DNA from: Leucobacter coleopterorum
Lineage (GTDB): Bacteria > Actinomycetota > Actinomycetes > Actinomycetales > Microbacteriaceae
Assembly (NCBI RefSeq): GCF_011382985.1
Contig: NZ_CP049933.1
Location: 1,302,001 to 1,366,000, forward strand
DNA length: 64,000 nucleotides
Reading direction: 5' to 3'
Below, piece by piece: positions 1 to 9,790 of the stretch. Made by a program: the position numbers and the translations under genes. The stretch's first letter is position 1; each line of letters starts with the position of its first letter. Below the pieces are notes generated by a model, which ran no database searches, was not told where the DNA came from, and saw only the letters and a list, made by a program, of their open reading frames with translations.

Positions 1-612
1 CACACCGAAGGCGTACAGGTCGCTGCGTGCGTCGGCAACGCCGCGAGTCACGAGTTCGGGCGAGAGATACGCGATCGTTCCCAGCAGCGCTTGTCCGGTT
101 GTGGTGTTGGCTGACACGGCGCGGGCAAGACCAAAATCACCAAGTTTGATGCGGCCGTCGTCGGCGAGCATCACGTTTTCGGGTTTCAGATCGCGGTGCA
201 CGATGCCTGACTGATGAGCTGCGGAGAGACCTGCCAACACAGCCTCACCGACCTCAAGCGTCTGCTCGATGGTCAAGTGCTTTTGCTGCTTGAGGAGGTC
301 GCGCAGTGTAATGCTTGGAAGGTACTCCATTACCAGGTAGGTGCGCCCGAGATCTTGACCCTGATCAAACACGTTTACCAAGTTGGGATGAGAGAGGCGA
401 GCCGCGCTGCGGGCTTCTTGCTCAAAGCGTCTCGTGAAGTTGTCGTCTTCGGCGAGATGTTCGTGCATCACCTTGACGGCGACGCGGCGTTCGAGTCGAA
501 GATCGTTTGCGAGGTAGACCATGGCCATACCGCCGCGAGCGATGCGTGAGCGAATCACGTATCGCTCGTCAAGCGTCTGCCCGATGAGCGGGTCGGAAGG
601 CACGGAGGACAC
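1..612 (-). CDS. Serine/threonine protein kinase (PknB type), N-terminal part, truncated by window edge
   Basis: About 204 codons of a Hanks-type kinase are visible; the rest lies beyond position 1. Reading from GTG at 612, the ATP loop is near residues 26-33 (ARGGMAMVY), the ATP lysine is K47 in RVAVKVM, the catalytic loop HRDLKPEN begins at about residue 139 and DFG at about 159. Such kinases phosphorylate Ser/Thr in signalling linked to growth and envelope synthesis. The first glycine of the usual GxGxxG loop is Ala here. The start at 612 is favoured over GTG at 603 because a TAAACT hexamer lies 6 bases upstream, fitting a leaderless transcript. The frame is intact throughout. PASTA domains and the transmembrane segment, if present, lie outside the window. 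Confidence 0.9.
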   Translation of the reverse strand, partial: MSSVPSDPLIGQTLDERYVIRSRIARGGMAMVYLANDLRLERRVAVKVMHEHLAEDDNFTRRFEQEARSAARLSHPNLVNVFDQGQDLGRTYLVMEYLPSITLRDLLKQQKHLTIEQTLEVGEAVLAGLSAAHQSGIVHRDLKPENVMLADDGRIKLGDFGLARAVSANTTTGQALLGTIAYLSPELVTRGVADARSDLYAFGV

Positions 613-618
613 AAGGAG

Positions 619-624
619 AGTTTA
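619..624 (-). promoter_or_regulatory. -10 hexamer of probable leaderless kinase promoter
   Basis: TAAACT on the minus strand ends exactly 6 bases before the GTG start of the kinase. No purine-rich ribosome site lies in between. The same arrangement recurs at many starts in the window. Confidence 0.5.
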
Positions 625-706
625 CGGAACAACTGCTGTGTGAAGCCGTGCGCGCGCCGTGCGGTCGAAGATTGCGCTCGCGCGAGGTCACTGGCAAAGT
701 TAAGGT

Positions 707-1053
707 GTGTCCGAGAAATCTACGTCCGAAACTGTTTATCTGACAATCCCCGATCTGGTTGAGCGGCTAGACCTCGCCCCGGAAAGATCCACCGGCTTAT
801 TGAGGATTCATACCTCGCCGCGGTCCGTGTCGACGGGGTGCTGAAGGTTCCCGCTGAGTTTGTGCAGGGTAACGAACCGTTGCCACCCCTTCGTGGAACG
901 TTGCTCGCGCTCTTCGACGCCGGATACTCCAACGAAGAAGCTGTTGCCTGGGTCTTTGAGCACAACGAAGAGCTCGGTGAGCGACCTATTGATTCGCTCT
1001 TGGCTGGGCGAAAGAGCGCAGTGCGCCGCGCAACACAGTCACTCGCGTTCTAG
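707..1053 (+). CDS. Rv2175c-family winged-helix DNA-binding protein (frameshifted)
   Basis: This small protein (about 115 aa when repaired) matches the actinobacterial Rv2175c type: an N-terminal winged helix (TVYLTIPDLVERLDL...KIHRLIEDSYLAA) followed by a C-terminal domain containing FDAGYSNEEAVAWVF. In mycobacteria the homologue binds DNA and is a PknL substrate; its divergent position next to a Ser/Thr kinase gene here fits such a pairing (inference). Reading from GTG 707, the frame breaks in the C-run at 777-780; adding one C restores it and joins the well-conserved second half. The neighbouring GTG at 705 is an alternative start but is out of frame. Confidence 0.75.
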
Positions 1054-1060
1054 CTCAGAG

Positions 1061-2160
1061 CTATGCGCTGCGTCGCGCCGCCCGCTCCGCAAGCTGCGTG
1101 AGCGAGGCGACCGCGTCTGAGCGAAGCGGCGCTCCGCTTACCGCTGCCGTTGAACGGGAGATGTTTCGTGAGATCATGCCCTCGACCTGATCGACGGCTC
1201 CGCTCTCCCGAATCGAGCGCTGCAAAATCGAGATCTGATTGGCATCGAGTTCGGTTCCCAGCAGATCATCAAAAATGCGCCGGTGTGTAGTCGGCAGATG
1301 CTCGCGGGCGAGCGTCACCAGAACCGTGCGTTTGCCTTCTGCGAGGTCGTCACCGCTCGGTTTGCCCGTGACTTCCTCGTCTCCGAAAACCCCAAGCAGA
1401 TCATCGCGCAATTGAAAAGCAACCCCCACAGGGAGGCCAAAGTTACTGAGGGCGGTTTCCTGTGCCTCGTTTGCGCCTGCCAATGCCGAGCCAATGAGTA
1501 GAGGCGCCTCGACGCTGTACTTTGCTGACTTGTAGACGAGTACCCTGGTTGAGCGCTCCAGCTGTTCCGCGTGTTCTGCGAACAGAGGCTGCTGTTCTTC
1601 TAACACGTCAAGGTACTGCCCAAGTGCAACTTCACTGCGCATGCGATTGAAGTGAGCACGTGCTGCGCGGGCGGCAGATGGATCCGGCACAGCATCGCAG
1701 GCTTTCTGCATAAACTCATCAGCCCAAGACTGCAACAGATCACCCAGCAAGATGGCCCGGCGAGTCCAAAGTGCTCTGAGGCTCCACGCCACCCGTGCTG
1801 CTGGTGCATCGCGGAAAACAGGCGGTGAGTCGAGGGTCGACCGCGGCGGGTGTCGGAGCGATCGATGAGGTCGTCGTGAATGAGCGCGGCAGCGTGAAAA
1901 AGTTCAAGGGCACATGCCGCGTCAAGAATGGCACCAAACTCGGAGGTGACTTCTCCCGTGAGGTCGAGGGGCTTCACGGCGCGGTAGCCGAGGGTCGCGA
2001 ACTGGGCCCGGAAGCGCTTGCCGCCAGAAAGAAATCCGAGGGCTTCGTCAAGAAGTGGCTCGGTATCGTGGCCGAGGGGTTTGAGGTCGCGTCGGTGGCC
2101 AGCGAGGGTATCGGAGATCCGCTCCTGAATAAGGCCTGCGAGTCGTGTCGTTTCGTGCAC
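1061..2160 (-). CDS. Polyprenyl (geranylgeranyl-type) diphosphate synthase (frameshifted)
   Basis: This trans-isoprenyl diphosphate synthase (about 366 aa repaired) condenses isopentenyl diphosphate with allylic diphosphates to make chains for menaquinone, carotenoids or carrier lipids. The first Asp-rich motif is DDLID at residues 96-100; the second is in FQLRDDLLG, followed by KPSGDDLAEGKRT. The frame breaks at the minus-strand GGG run (1756-1758); adding one G joins ...HFGLAG to AILLGDLLQSW. The start is GTG 2160, six bases after a TAGGCT hexamer, suggesting a leaderless mRNA. Product chain length cannot be told from the sequence alone. Confidence 0.85.
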
Positions 2161-2166
2161 GCAACT

Positions 2167-2172
2167 AGCCTA
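2167..2172 (-). promoter_or_regulatory. -10 hexamer of probable leaderless polyprenyl synthase promoter
   Basis: Minus-strand TAGGCT is followed by six bases and then the GTG start at 2160. No Shine-Dalgarno sequence is present. Confidence 0.5.
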
Positions 2173-2233
2173 GCCGTGGTGGGGCAGCGTAGACTGTTGT
2201 GACATCAGGATCCATCGACCGCAGGAGGGTGTT

Positions 2234-2605
2234 ATGGCTCTGTCAGAGCACGAACAGCGGCTGCTGGACGAAATGGAACGCGGTTTCTATCGCAGCGAAG
2301 CTGACGTTATGCAGACCGCTTCCGTGCGTCGCACTCGTACAAATTACCGATCTCTCGTGCTGGGCACCATCGTTTGCATCGTCGGTATCGGCGTGCTGAT
2401 TGGCGGTGTCGCTGCTCAGCAACTCTGGCTTGGGCTTATCGGCTTTGCCACCATGCTGGGTGGAGTGCTTCTCATGTTCGCGCGTGGCCCAGATGCCGAA
2501 GCGACCGATGAGGAGGGCTCGCCAATGAAGAAGAAGGAAGAGCGGGAGTCCTTTAGCGAGCGCATGGAGCGCCGTTGGGATGAGCGCATGGAAGGCGAGC
2601 GCTAG
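2234..2605 (+). CDS. DUF3040 domain membrane protein
   Basis: A 123-aa protein opens with the DUF3040 signature (LSEHEQRLLDEMERGF) and has two hydrophobic segments at about residues 40-60 and 64-82, then a charged tail rich in Glu, Arg and Lys. The family is actinobacterial and its function is unknown; it commonly lies just upstream of mraZ, as here. The ATG at 2234 is preceded by a good ribosome site (AGGAGG). It is divergent from the polyprenyl synthase and ends in a strong terminator, so it forms a separate transcription unit from the division cluster. Confidence 0.85.
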   Translation: MALSEHEQRLLDEMERGFYRSEADVMQTASVRRTRTNYRSLVLGTIVCIVGIGVLIGGVAAQQLWLGLIGFATMLGGVLLMFARGPDAEATDEEGSPMKKKEERESFSERMERRWDERMEGER

Positions 2606-2627
2606 TCGCATAAGCAGCAGTTTCTAG

Positions 2628-2657
2628 GGACCGTGGCATTAGCCACGGTCCTTTTTT
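2628..2657 (+). terminator. Rho-independent terminator after the DUF3040 gene
   Basis: A perfect 10-bp stem (GGACCGTGGC / GCCACGGTCC) with a 4-base loop is followed immediately by six T residues. Confidence 0.9.
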
Positions 2658-2708
2658 CTTGCCCACGGTGTCTGTCTCGCTTGGGTGCCTCTTTTGGGTG
2701 GTCAGTTG

Positions 2709-2724
2709 CTCCACTTTGCTCCAC
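2709..2724 (-). promoter_or_regulatory. Upstream pair of MraZ-like boxes in inverted orientation
   Basis: Two CTCCAC hexamers (minus strand GTGGAG) lie at 2709-2714 and 2719-2724, exactly 10 bp apart. They are the same hexamer found in direct orientation just before mraZ, about 140 bp downstream. Confidence 0.45.
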
Positions 2725-2851
2725 AATTGCGTGAAAGCTTGCATCTGCGGCTCCCAATTGTTGATTTCAAGCGGTGTCACGTGCTCAAGGGTGAGTTTGG
2801 CGTGCCAGAAGAATCGGCGCAATCGCGGGCAATTTCTGCATACCTTTAGTG

Positions 2852-2890
2852 AAGTGGAGTAAAAAATCATCTAAGTGGAGGAAAGTGGAG
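2852..2890 (+). promoter_or_regulatory. Putative MraZ operator: three AAGTGGAG boxes
   Basis: AAGTGGAG occurs at 2852-2859, 2873-2880 and 2883-2890, spaced 21 and 10 bp apart and so on the same face of the helix. MraZ proteins are known to bind tandem short repeats with about 10-bp periodicity upstream of their own gene, so this is very probably the autoregulatory operator of the cluster. Confidence 0.7.
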
Positions 2891-2932
2891 TAGTCTGGGG
2901 TCGTTGATCGCGTCAGGGAGAGGAGAGGTGCC

Positions 2933-3364
2933 ATGTTTTTGGGAACCTTCACGCCTCGCCTTGACGAAAAAGGACGGCTGATCCTTCCCGCAAAGTTTCG
3001 TGATGAGCTCTCTGACGGTCTTGTGATCACTCGTGGGCAGGAACGTTGCCTCTACGTGTTCAGCGAGGCAGAGTTCGCGTCGATGCACGAACGCATTCGA
3101 CAGGCACCAGTCACTTCAAAGCAGGCGCGTGACTACCTGCGTGTGTTTCTGTCGGGTGCGCACCCGGAAACACCGGATAAGCAGTCTCGAGTGACCATTC
3201 CCGCAGGCCTTCGCGAATACGCGGGGCTCGACCGCGAACTCGCTGTTATCGGCGCCGGATCCCGAGCCGAGATCTGGGATGCCGAAGCCTGGCAGGCTTA
3301 CCTGACGGCGCAGGAATCCGCATTCTCTGACATCGAAGAGGAGGTGATTCCGGGCATGTTCTAG
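2933..3364 (+). CDS. mraZ: Transcriptional regulator MraZ
   Basis: The protein has 143 aa, the usual length, with two AbrB-like half-domains: residues 1-50 ([18 protein letters not shown]) and about 75-120 ([18 protein letters not shown]). MraZ is a ring-forming DNA-binding protein that represses the division and wall cluster. The ATG is preceded by AGGAGAGG. The GTGGAG boxes 40-80 bp upstream fit autoregulation. It is the first gene of the mraZ-rsmH-ftsL-ftsI operon. Confidence 0.97.
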   Translation: MFLGTFTPRLDEKGRLILPAKFRDELSDGLVITRGQERCLYVFSEAEFASMHERIRQAPVTSKQARDYLRVFLSGAHPETPDKQSRVTIPAGLREYAGLDRELAVIGAGSRAEIWDAEAWQAYLTAQESAFSDIEEEVIPGMF

Positions 3365-3375
3365 CCCGGAGACCC

Positions 3376-4347
3376 ATGACTCAACACGATGAACGAGACG
3401 CAAGCGCACTGCACACTCCGGTACTGCTGCAACGCTGCCTTGAACTCCTCGCTCCGGTTGCTTCGCAAGAGGGAGCCGTGGTGGTCGATGCAACCCTCGG
3501 CATGGGTGGCCACAGTGAAGCGCTCCTTGAGAGAAATCCTGGTCTCACACTGATTGGGTTGGATCGGGACACCGAAGCTCTGCGGCTGGCAGGGAACAGG
3601 CTTGCGAGGTTTGGTGAGCGAGCCATCCTGGTACACGCGGTCTATGACGAAGTCGCAGAAGCCGTGCTCGATGCCGGGTCTGACCGCATCGACGGAGTGC
3701 TCTTTGACCTGGGTGTCTCATCGCTGCAACTTGATGAGGCCGAGCGCGGATTTGCGTACGCGCAAGACGCGCCACTCGACATGCGAATGGATCAGAGCAG
3801 GGGTGAGACCGCTGCCGAGGTGCTCGCGGTTGCCCCCGAAGGGCGACTGCGCGCGATCTTTGAGCGCTACGGCGAGGAACCGCTCGCGGCACGGTACGCG
3901 AGGGCCATTATCGCGGCTCGTGCTGACTCGCCGATCGAGCGAAGTGGACAGCTCGTTGACATTTTGCAGCAGGCAACTCCCGCTGCGGTGCGTGACCAGC
4001 GGCATCCAGCAAAGCGCGTTTTTCAGGCGCTGCGGATCGAGGTCAACAGCGAACTTTCGGTGCTTGAGCGCGCGATCCCCGCGGCTCTTGACTTGCTCGC
4101 GCTGAACGGTCGAGCCGTCATCATGGCCTACCAATCACTTGAGGATCGCCTTGTGAAGCGAGAGCTTGCGCAGCGGTCCCGTTCGACGGCCCCAGCGGGG
4201 CTGCCCGTCGAACTTCCTGAACATCGTCCCGAGTTTCGCCTGCTTACACGCGGAGCGGAACTCGCCGACGAACAAGAACGTGCCCAAAACCCACGGGCAA
4301 TCCCGGTGCGCTTGCGCGCCGCTGAGCGAGTAAGGGGTGTGGAATGA
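3376..4347 (+). CDS. rsmH: 16S rRNA m4C1402 methyltransferase RsmH (MraW)
   Basis: The 323-aa SAM-dependent enzyme N4-methylates C1402 of 16S rRNA. It shows the N-terminal HTPVLL, the SAM-binding segment [16 protein letters not shown] at about residues 36-51, GLDRD, and [18 protein letters not shown]. The ATG follows mraZ by 11 bases, and its stop overlaps the next start in an ATGA junction. Confidence 0.97.
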   Translation: MTQHDERDASALHTPVLLQRCLELLAPVASQEGAVVVDATLGMGGHSEALLERNPGLTLIGLDRDTEALRLAGNRLARFGERAILVHAVYDEVAEAVLDAGSDRIDGVLFDLGVSSLQLDEAERGFAYAQDAPLDMRMDQSRGETAAEVLAVAPEGRLRAIFERYGEEPLAARYARAIIAARADSPIERSGQLVDILQQATPAAVRDQRHPAKRVFQALRIEVNSELSVLERAIPAALDLLALNGRAVIMAYQSLEDRLVKRELAQRSRSTAPAGLPVELPEHRPEFRLLTRGAELADEQERAQNPRAIPVRLRAAERVRGVE

Positions 4348-4928
4348 GCATTACCGTTCCACTCGAACTGGACCGAGACCGGCTGCTTGGAGCAGTAGCA
4401 CCGCTGCCCGAGCCGACCGAGCGACCCCTGCGGCTCGCTGAGACCCACAAACCCGTCAGAAAGAGTCCCCTGGTTGGTGCTCTTGTTTCGGTCGGCATCG
4501 TGCTCGGTATTCTCGCAGCGCAGCTTGGCCTCAGCATTGCTATTTCGCAGGGCGCCTATGAGGTACGAGCTCTCGAGATTGAGAAGCGCGACCTCAGTCG
4601 TGTGCAGCGTCTACTGTCGCAGAATGTCGATAAGCTCGCTTCACCGCAAAACCTTGCCGCAAACGCTGCTGCGCAGGGCATGGTGCAGAATGTGCAGCCC
4701 GCAACGCTGCAACTCAGCACAGGGGCGATTCTTGGCTCGATGGATTCGAAAACCACCGAGGCAAACAGCAATCTCGTACCCAACGCAACTCTGAGCACCC
4801 TGCCGACAGTCGACGCTCAGGGCGTGTCCGTCTCGCGCAACACCGGACTCCCAGCTGCCACTACCGCCAAGTCAACTGACGCGCCGGTACGGTGGAAGGG
4901 GAAACTTCCGGCGCCAGACACGCACTAG
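4344..4928 (+). CDS. ftsL: FtsL-like cell division membrane protein
   Basis: This 194-aa bitopic protein has a cytoplasmic N-terminus, one transmembrane helix (about residues 40-63) and an extracytoplasmic region rich in Leu, Glu and Arg that could form a coiled coil (about 68-100), then a low-complexity Thr/Ser/Ala tail. Position between rsmH and ftsI and this topology identify the FtsL slot; sequence identity in this family is low. FtsL works with FtsB (DivIC) and FtsQ to activate FtsW-FtsI. It overlaps rsmH by 4 bases. The C-terminal tail is longer than in typical FtsL. Confidence 0.8.
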   Translation: MSITVPLELDRDRLLGAVAPLPEPTERPLRLAETHKPVRKSPLVGALVSVGIVLGILAAQLGLSIAISQGAYEVRALEIEKRDLSRVQRLLSQNVDKLASPQNLAANAAAQGMVQNVQPATLQLSTGAILGSMDSKTTEANSNLVPNATLSTLPTVDAQGVSVSRNTGLPAATTAKSTDAPVRWKGKLPAPDTH

Positions 4929-4953
4929 GTCCGGTTTTAGAGTGAGGAGCGGA

Positions 4954-6755
4954 ATGTTGAGACTGCGCCAATCGCGGTTTCGCCGCGCAATTGCCCTAGT
5001 GCTCGTGGTGAGTGCCTCGTTGGCTTTTCTGGTGAGACTGGCTGACGTGCAGTTGGTGTCAGCCGCGGCTTTGAATGAAGAGGCAAAAGATAAGCGTGCC
5101 GTGCCTGTCGAGATTCCGAGCATGCGCGGTGACATTGTCGATCGCAACGGCGTAGTGCTGGCGACCACGGATGCCCGCTACGACGTGCAGCTCTCTCCGA
5201 AGAACACGAAGCTGAACGGGGGAGTGTTCACCCGGCCAGACCCGAAGGGTGGCGTCGGCACGATCAACGTCACCGCAAAAGAGGCCTTTGAAGAGATCGG
5301 TGCCATCACCGGACAGAAAGCAAGTGAGATTCAGAAAACGGTTGACGACGCTCTGAAGAAGAACAAGAAATCAGACTTCGCCTACGTGAAGCGTTCCGTT
5401 GACCTTACTGTTCTGAACAAGCTCAAGGCGCTCAACATCCCGTGGCTCACGTTTAGCACCCACATGACTCGCACCTACCCGAACGGTGCCGTTGCTGGCA
5501 ACATCATCGGGTTTTCAGGTGCCGAAGACAAACCGCAGGCCGGTATCGAACTGTCACAGGACAAGTGTCTCACGGGCATTGACGGAACCGAGAACTACGA
5601 GCGCAGCGCCGACGGTGTACCGCTGCCAGGCAGCGTTGTCGTGACTCAGAAAACGCTCGACGGTGGCACGGTCAAGCTGACTCTTGACCGTGATCTGCAG
5701 TGGCAAGCCCAGCAGATCATCAACGAGCAGGTACAGAAGGTAAGCGCCGAGTACGGATACCTGGTCATCATGAACGTGAAGACGGGTGAGCTCGTGGCGG
5801 TTGCAGAGGACGGCTCCGTGGATCCCAACGACGTTGACGCCTCTGACCCTGCGAAGCGCGAGGCGCGATCCTTCGTGGCGCCCTACGAGCCGGGGTCTAC
5901 GTTCAAAGTGATCACCGCGGCGGCGCTCATCGATCAGGGGGCGGCGACCCCGAGACCCAGAACGCGACGCCTGAAAACTGGCGACCCGAGCCCGATGTGT
6001 ACTTTGAAGACGCCTTCAGCCACGAGGTGAAGCAGTGGACGCTGGCTGGCATCCTGACCACGTCCTCCAACGTGGGCACTTCGATGCTGGGCGCGAGGCT
6101 CACCCCTCAGGTTCGCTACGACTACCTGCACAAGTTCGGGGTCGGGACCGCGACCGAGTCGGGCATGCCTCTTGAAGACTCCGGCCAGTTATGGCCCGTC
6201 GACAAGTGGGACGCCCAGACCTCGTACAACACTATGTTTGGGCAGGGGCTCTCCTCCACTATTGTGCAGACCGCCGGTGTATATCAGACGCTTGCAAATG
6301 GAGGCAAGCGCGTGCCCCCGACCCTTGTTGAATCGTGCAAAACACGCGATGGAAAAACCGTGGTGCCAAAGCACGGTGACCCGGTTCAGGTGGTAAAGCC
6401 CGAGACGGCCCAGCAGATGATGAGCATGATGGAGACCGTTGCAACCCAGGGCTGGTTCAAAGCCGATCTCGTGATCCCGGGTTACCGCGTCGCTGGTAAG
6501 ACCGGCACCGCGGAAGAGGTGGACCCGAACACCGGCCTATACCGCACTGACGGTTACGTTAACTCGTTTGCCGGAGTCTTCCCTGCCGACAACCCGCAGT
6601 ACGTCGCGGTAGCATCTATTGGGTTCTCCGCCTCGGTGAATGATGGAAGCATGGCGGCCCGAATCGCATTCCGTGATGCGGCCGAGGCCACGATCCGTAC
6701 CTTCCATATTCCACCGTCCACGGGAGAATTCACCCCGTACCCAATAGAGTATTGA
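4954..6755 (+). CDS. ftsI: Peptidoglycan transpeptidase FtsI / PBP (frameshifted)
   Basis: This class B penicillin-binding protein (about 600 aa repaired) cross-links septal peptidoglycan with FtsW. There is an N-terminal membrane anchor (about residues 10-30), a dimerisation region (MRGDIVDRNG), and transpeptidase motifs: STFK with the nucleophile near residue 315, SSN near 371 and KTGTAEE near 516. The frame breaks at the C-run 5948-5951; one added C joins AATP to ETQNATPENW. The gene is essential, so a genuine null is very unlikely. ATG 4954 follows GAGGAGCGG; GTG 4942 is an alternative in-frame start. No PASTA domain is seen. Confidence 0.93.
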
Positions 6756-6785
6756 CCGAAGACCCGCCCAGGAGGCAAGAAGCAC

Positions 6786-8378
6786 GTGAGTTCCGGAGAC
6801 GCACTCAGTATTCGACCCAAAGCGCCAACGCCGGTACCCCTGGCCTCCCTGGCGGAGCGGTTTTCGCTTGAAGTGCACGGTGGTGCCAGTGGCTCCAGTG
6901 GGATCGATGGCGTTTCAACGACCGGGGTGACCCTCGACTCGCGTGACGTGCGTCCCGGCGATCTCTACCTGGGGGTGCCTGGAGCGCTGCGCCACGGCGC
7001 GGAGTTTGCGAGGCAGGCTGCCGAACTGGGAGCAGCCGCAGTCTTAACCGATGCGGAAGGTGCTGAGCTTGCAGTCGCCGCGCTTACGAACTCCGAGATC
7101 GCGCTGCCGATTGTGGTGACGTCGCTTCACCCTCGCCATATCGCTGGTGAAGTCGCTGCTGTCGTCTACGGAACCGACGAGCGCTTCGACGCCAAGACCT
7201 TTGGCATTACCGGAACAAACGGCAAAACCAGCGTCGTCTACATGCTCGCCGAACTGCTGAGCGCGGCGGGGTTTACCCCCGGCCTCAGCTCGACCGCTGA
7301 GCGCCGCATCGGCGACGAGGTCATTACGAGCAACCTGACGAGCCCGGAAGCGCCTGAACTGCACGGTCTGCTCGCGCGCATGCGAGAGGCCGGGGTGGAC
7401 GGTGTTGCGCTCGAAGTATCGGCGCACGCCGTCGAGCGCCACCGCATCGACGGTGTCCACTTCGACGTGGTTGCCTTCAACAATTTTTCACAGGACCACC
7501 TTGATGACTTCGGTGACATGGAGACGTACTTCGCCGCAAAGCTGGCGCTGTTCGCGCCCGAGCATGCGGAGCGCGGTGTGGTGGTTGTTGATTCGCCATA
7601 CGGGCAGAGGATCGCGCGTGAATCTCAGATTCCCGTGACCAGGCTCGCGACCGAGTTTGGGCAAGAGGCAGACTGGCACCTTGCAATCACCCGGCAGACG
7701 CTCGACGGAGTTTCGTTTGTGTTGCAGGGTCCTGCAGGGGAACACTTTCGCGGACGAGTTCCGGTGTTCGGTCGGTTCATGGCAGAGAACGCGGCGCTCG
7801 CGCTCATTATGTTGCACGAGGCGGGGATCCCCATCGCTCAGGTCGAGGCGGGTCTCGACGGGGGATTGATCCCGGTATACATTCCCGGTCGGCTTGAAGA
7901 GATGACTGATCACTCGAGCGACAACAAGCCACGTTTCTATGTTGACTACGGCCACACGCCCGGTGCCTTTGAAGCCATGCTCGAGGCTCTTGGCGAGGTT
8001 GCGCCCACGCGGGTCATTTTTATGTTCGGTGCCGATGGTGATCGGGACACGACCAAGCGTGAAGAAATGGGCAGGATCGCGGGGTCTCTTGCCGACACCG
8101 TGATCATTTGCGACTACCACCCACGATCGGAACCACCCGAACAAATCCGAGCGCAACTGCTGGCGGGTGCTCGATCCGCAAACCACGCGACGGTGATCGA
8201 AGAAGGGGATCCGCGGCGCGCGGTGCGGCTCGCCATTTCGCTTGCCGGGCCGGGGGACGTTATTCTATATGCCGGTCCCGGACACGAGGACTACCAAGAG
8301 GTCGCCGGGCAGATGATTCCCTACTCGGCGCGTGATGAAGTACGCGGCGCGCTCCGCGAGGCAGGATTGCTCACGTGA
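6786..8378 (+). CDS. murE: UDP-MurNAc-tripeptide synthetase MurE
   Basis: The 530-aa Mur ligase adds the third residue of the stem peptide using ATP. The P-loop GTNGKTS is at about residues 142-148; the Mur ligase middle and C-terminal domains follow. The GTG start is preceded by AGGAGG. The diaminopimelate-recognition motif DNPR is replaced by YHPR (near residue 443), so the amino acid added may not be meso-DAP; Lys, Orn or diaminobutyrate are known in Microbacteriaceae. The last bases overlap murF in a GTGA junction. Confidence 0.95.
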   Translation: MSSGDALSIRPKAPTPVPLASLAERFSLEVHGGASGSSGIDGVSTTGVTLDSRDVRPGDLYLGVPGALRHGAEFARQAAELGAAAVLTDAEGAELAVAALTNSEIALPIVVTSLHPRHIAGEVAAVVYGTDERFDAKTFGITGTNGKTSVVYMLAELLSAAGFTPGLSSTAERRIGDEVITSNLTSPEAPELHGLLARMREAGVDGVALEVSAHAVERHRIDGVHFDVVAFNNFSQDHLDDFGDMETYFAAKLALFAPEHAERGVVVVDSPYGQRIARESQIPVTRLATEFGQEADWHLAITRQTLDGVSFVLQGPAGEHFRGRVPVFGRFMAENAALALIMLHEAGIPIAQVEAGLDGGLIPVYIPGRLEEMTDHSSDNKPRFYVDYGHTPGAFEAMLEALGEVAPTRVIFMFGADGDRDTTKREEMGRIAGSLADTVIICDYHPRSEPPEQIRAQLLAGARSANHATVIEEGDPRRAVRLAISLAGPGDVILYAGPGHEDYQEVAGQMIPYSARDEVRGALREAGLLT

Positions 8379-9790
8379 TTGATCTGACGCTCGCCGAGAT
8401 TGCGGCGGCCATGAACGGGCGGCTGGTGATCGGCGAATCTGCCGGGGCCGTCTCTGAAGACACGGTTATCAATGGCGAATCACAGACAGATTCGCGTGAG
8501 GTGCGACCCGGGCAAATCTTCTTCGCCCGGCGCGGCGAAGAAACCGACGGTCACCTCTTTGTCGTGAAAGCGATTGATTCAGGCGCGGCTTTGCTGGTGG
8601 TTGAGCGCGAGGTTGATGGTCGAGTCCCGCAGATCGTGGTTGAAGACGCCACGGTCGCGCTTGGCCAGCTCGCCACTGAAGTTGTGCGACGTGTGCGCGC
8701 GGGTGGCGAACTGACAATCGTCGGGATCACCGGTTCGAATGGCAAGACCACCACTAAGAACTTGGTCGCCGCGATGGCTGAGCGACGCGGATCCTCCGTT
8801 GCCTCAGAGAAGTCCTTCAATAACGAGGTCGGTGGGCCGCTCACCATGCTTCGTGTGCAGTCGGACACCCGCACGCTCGTTGCCGAGATGGGTGCGAGCG
8901 CCGAGGGTGAGATTGCGCGCCTCACCGCGATGGCACCGCCGCACATCGGTGTGGTGCTGACCGTCGGACTCGCGCACGCCGGCGAGTTTGGCGGCATCGA
9001 AACGACATTCCGCACCAAGAGCGAGATGGTGCAGGATCTGCCGAACTCGGCAGTGGCAGTGCTCAATCGAGACGACGCGCATGTGTCTCGCATGGCTGAG
9101 TTGACCTCTGCCCGCGTGCGTTGGTTTGGCCTGCACCCTGAGGCCGACGTGCGCGCGAGCGACATCGACTCTGACGCCGCGGGCACCCGCTTCACGCTGC
9201 ATGTTGACGGCGAGTCAGCCCCGGTGAACTTTCACGTGCTCGGTGAGCACCACGTCACGAACGCCCTCGCCGCCGCGGCTGTCGGTCACGAGCTGGGGTT
9301 GAGCCTCGCCGAGATTGTTGACTCGCTACAGAGCGCGACAAAGGCCGCGCGTTGGCGCATGGAAGTTATGGGCGGCCGCGACGGCGTCACTATCGTGAAC
9401 GACGCCTACAACGCGAGCCCCGACTCGATGGCAGCGGGGATTCGTACACTCGCGCAGATCCGCAAGCCTGATGGTCGTGCCGTTGCCGTGCTCGGTGCGA
9501 TGAGTGAGCTCGGTGAATACTCGATCGAGGAACACATTCGCATCGGTTTGCAGGCCGTGCGCTTGCGCATTGACGAACTCGTGGTGGTTGGCAAAGAAGC
9601 CAGGCAACTGCACATCAGCGCCATCAATGAGGGTTCATGGGATGGCGAGAGTGTTTTCTTCGAGGGGCAAGACGACGCATTCGAGTACCTGATGAGCACA
9701 CTTCGCCCAAACGATACCGTGCTCGTAAAATCTTCTAATTCCGCGGGACTCCGCTTCCTCGGAGACCGACTCGGAGAGGCCTTCGCATGA
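8375..9790 (+). CDS. murF: UDP-MurNAc-tripeptide:D-Ala-D-Ala ligase MurF
   Basis: The 471-aa Mur ligase adds the D-Ala-D-Ala dipeptide, completing the pentapeptide. The P-loop [10 protein letters not shown] is near residue 120, followed by [11 protein letters not shown] and the [11 protein letters not shown] motif that is characteristic of MurF. The GTG start overlaps the murE stop by 4 bases, and its stop overlaps mraY (ATGA), so the three genes are translationally coupled. Confidence 0.96.
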   Translation: MIDLTLAEIAAAMNGRLVIGESAGAVSEDTVINGESQTDSREVRPGQIFFARRGEETDGHLFVVKAIDSGAALLVVEREVDGRVPQIVVEDATVALGQLATEVVRRVRAGGELTIVGITGSNGKTTTKNLVAAMAERRGSSVASEKSFNNEVGGPLTMLRVQSDTRTLVAEMGASAEGEIARLTAMAPPHIGVVLTVGLAHAGEFGGIETTFRTKSEMVQDLPNSAVAVLNRDDAHVSRMAELTSARVRWFGLHPEADVRASDIDSDAAGTRFTLHVDGESAPVNFHVLGEHHVTNALAAAAVGHELGLSLAEIVDSLQSATKAARWRMEVMGGRDGVTIVNDAYNASPDSMAAGIRTLAQIRKPDGRAVAVLGAMSELGEYSIEEHIRIGLQAVRLRIDELVVVGKEARQLHISAINEGSWDGESVFFEGQDDAFEYLMSTLRPNDTVLVKSSNSAGLRFLGDRLGEAFA

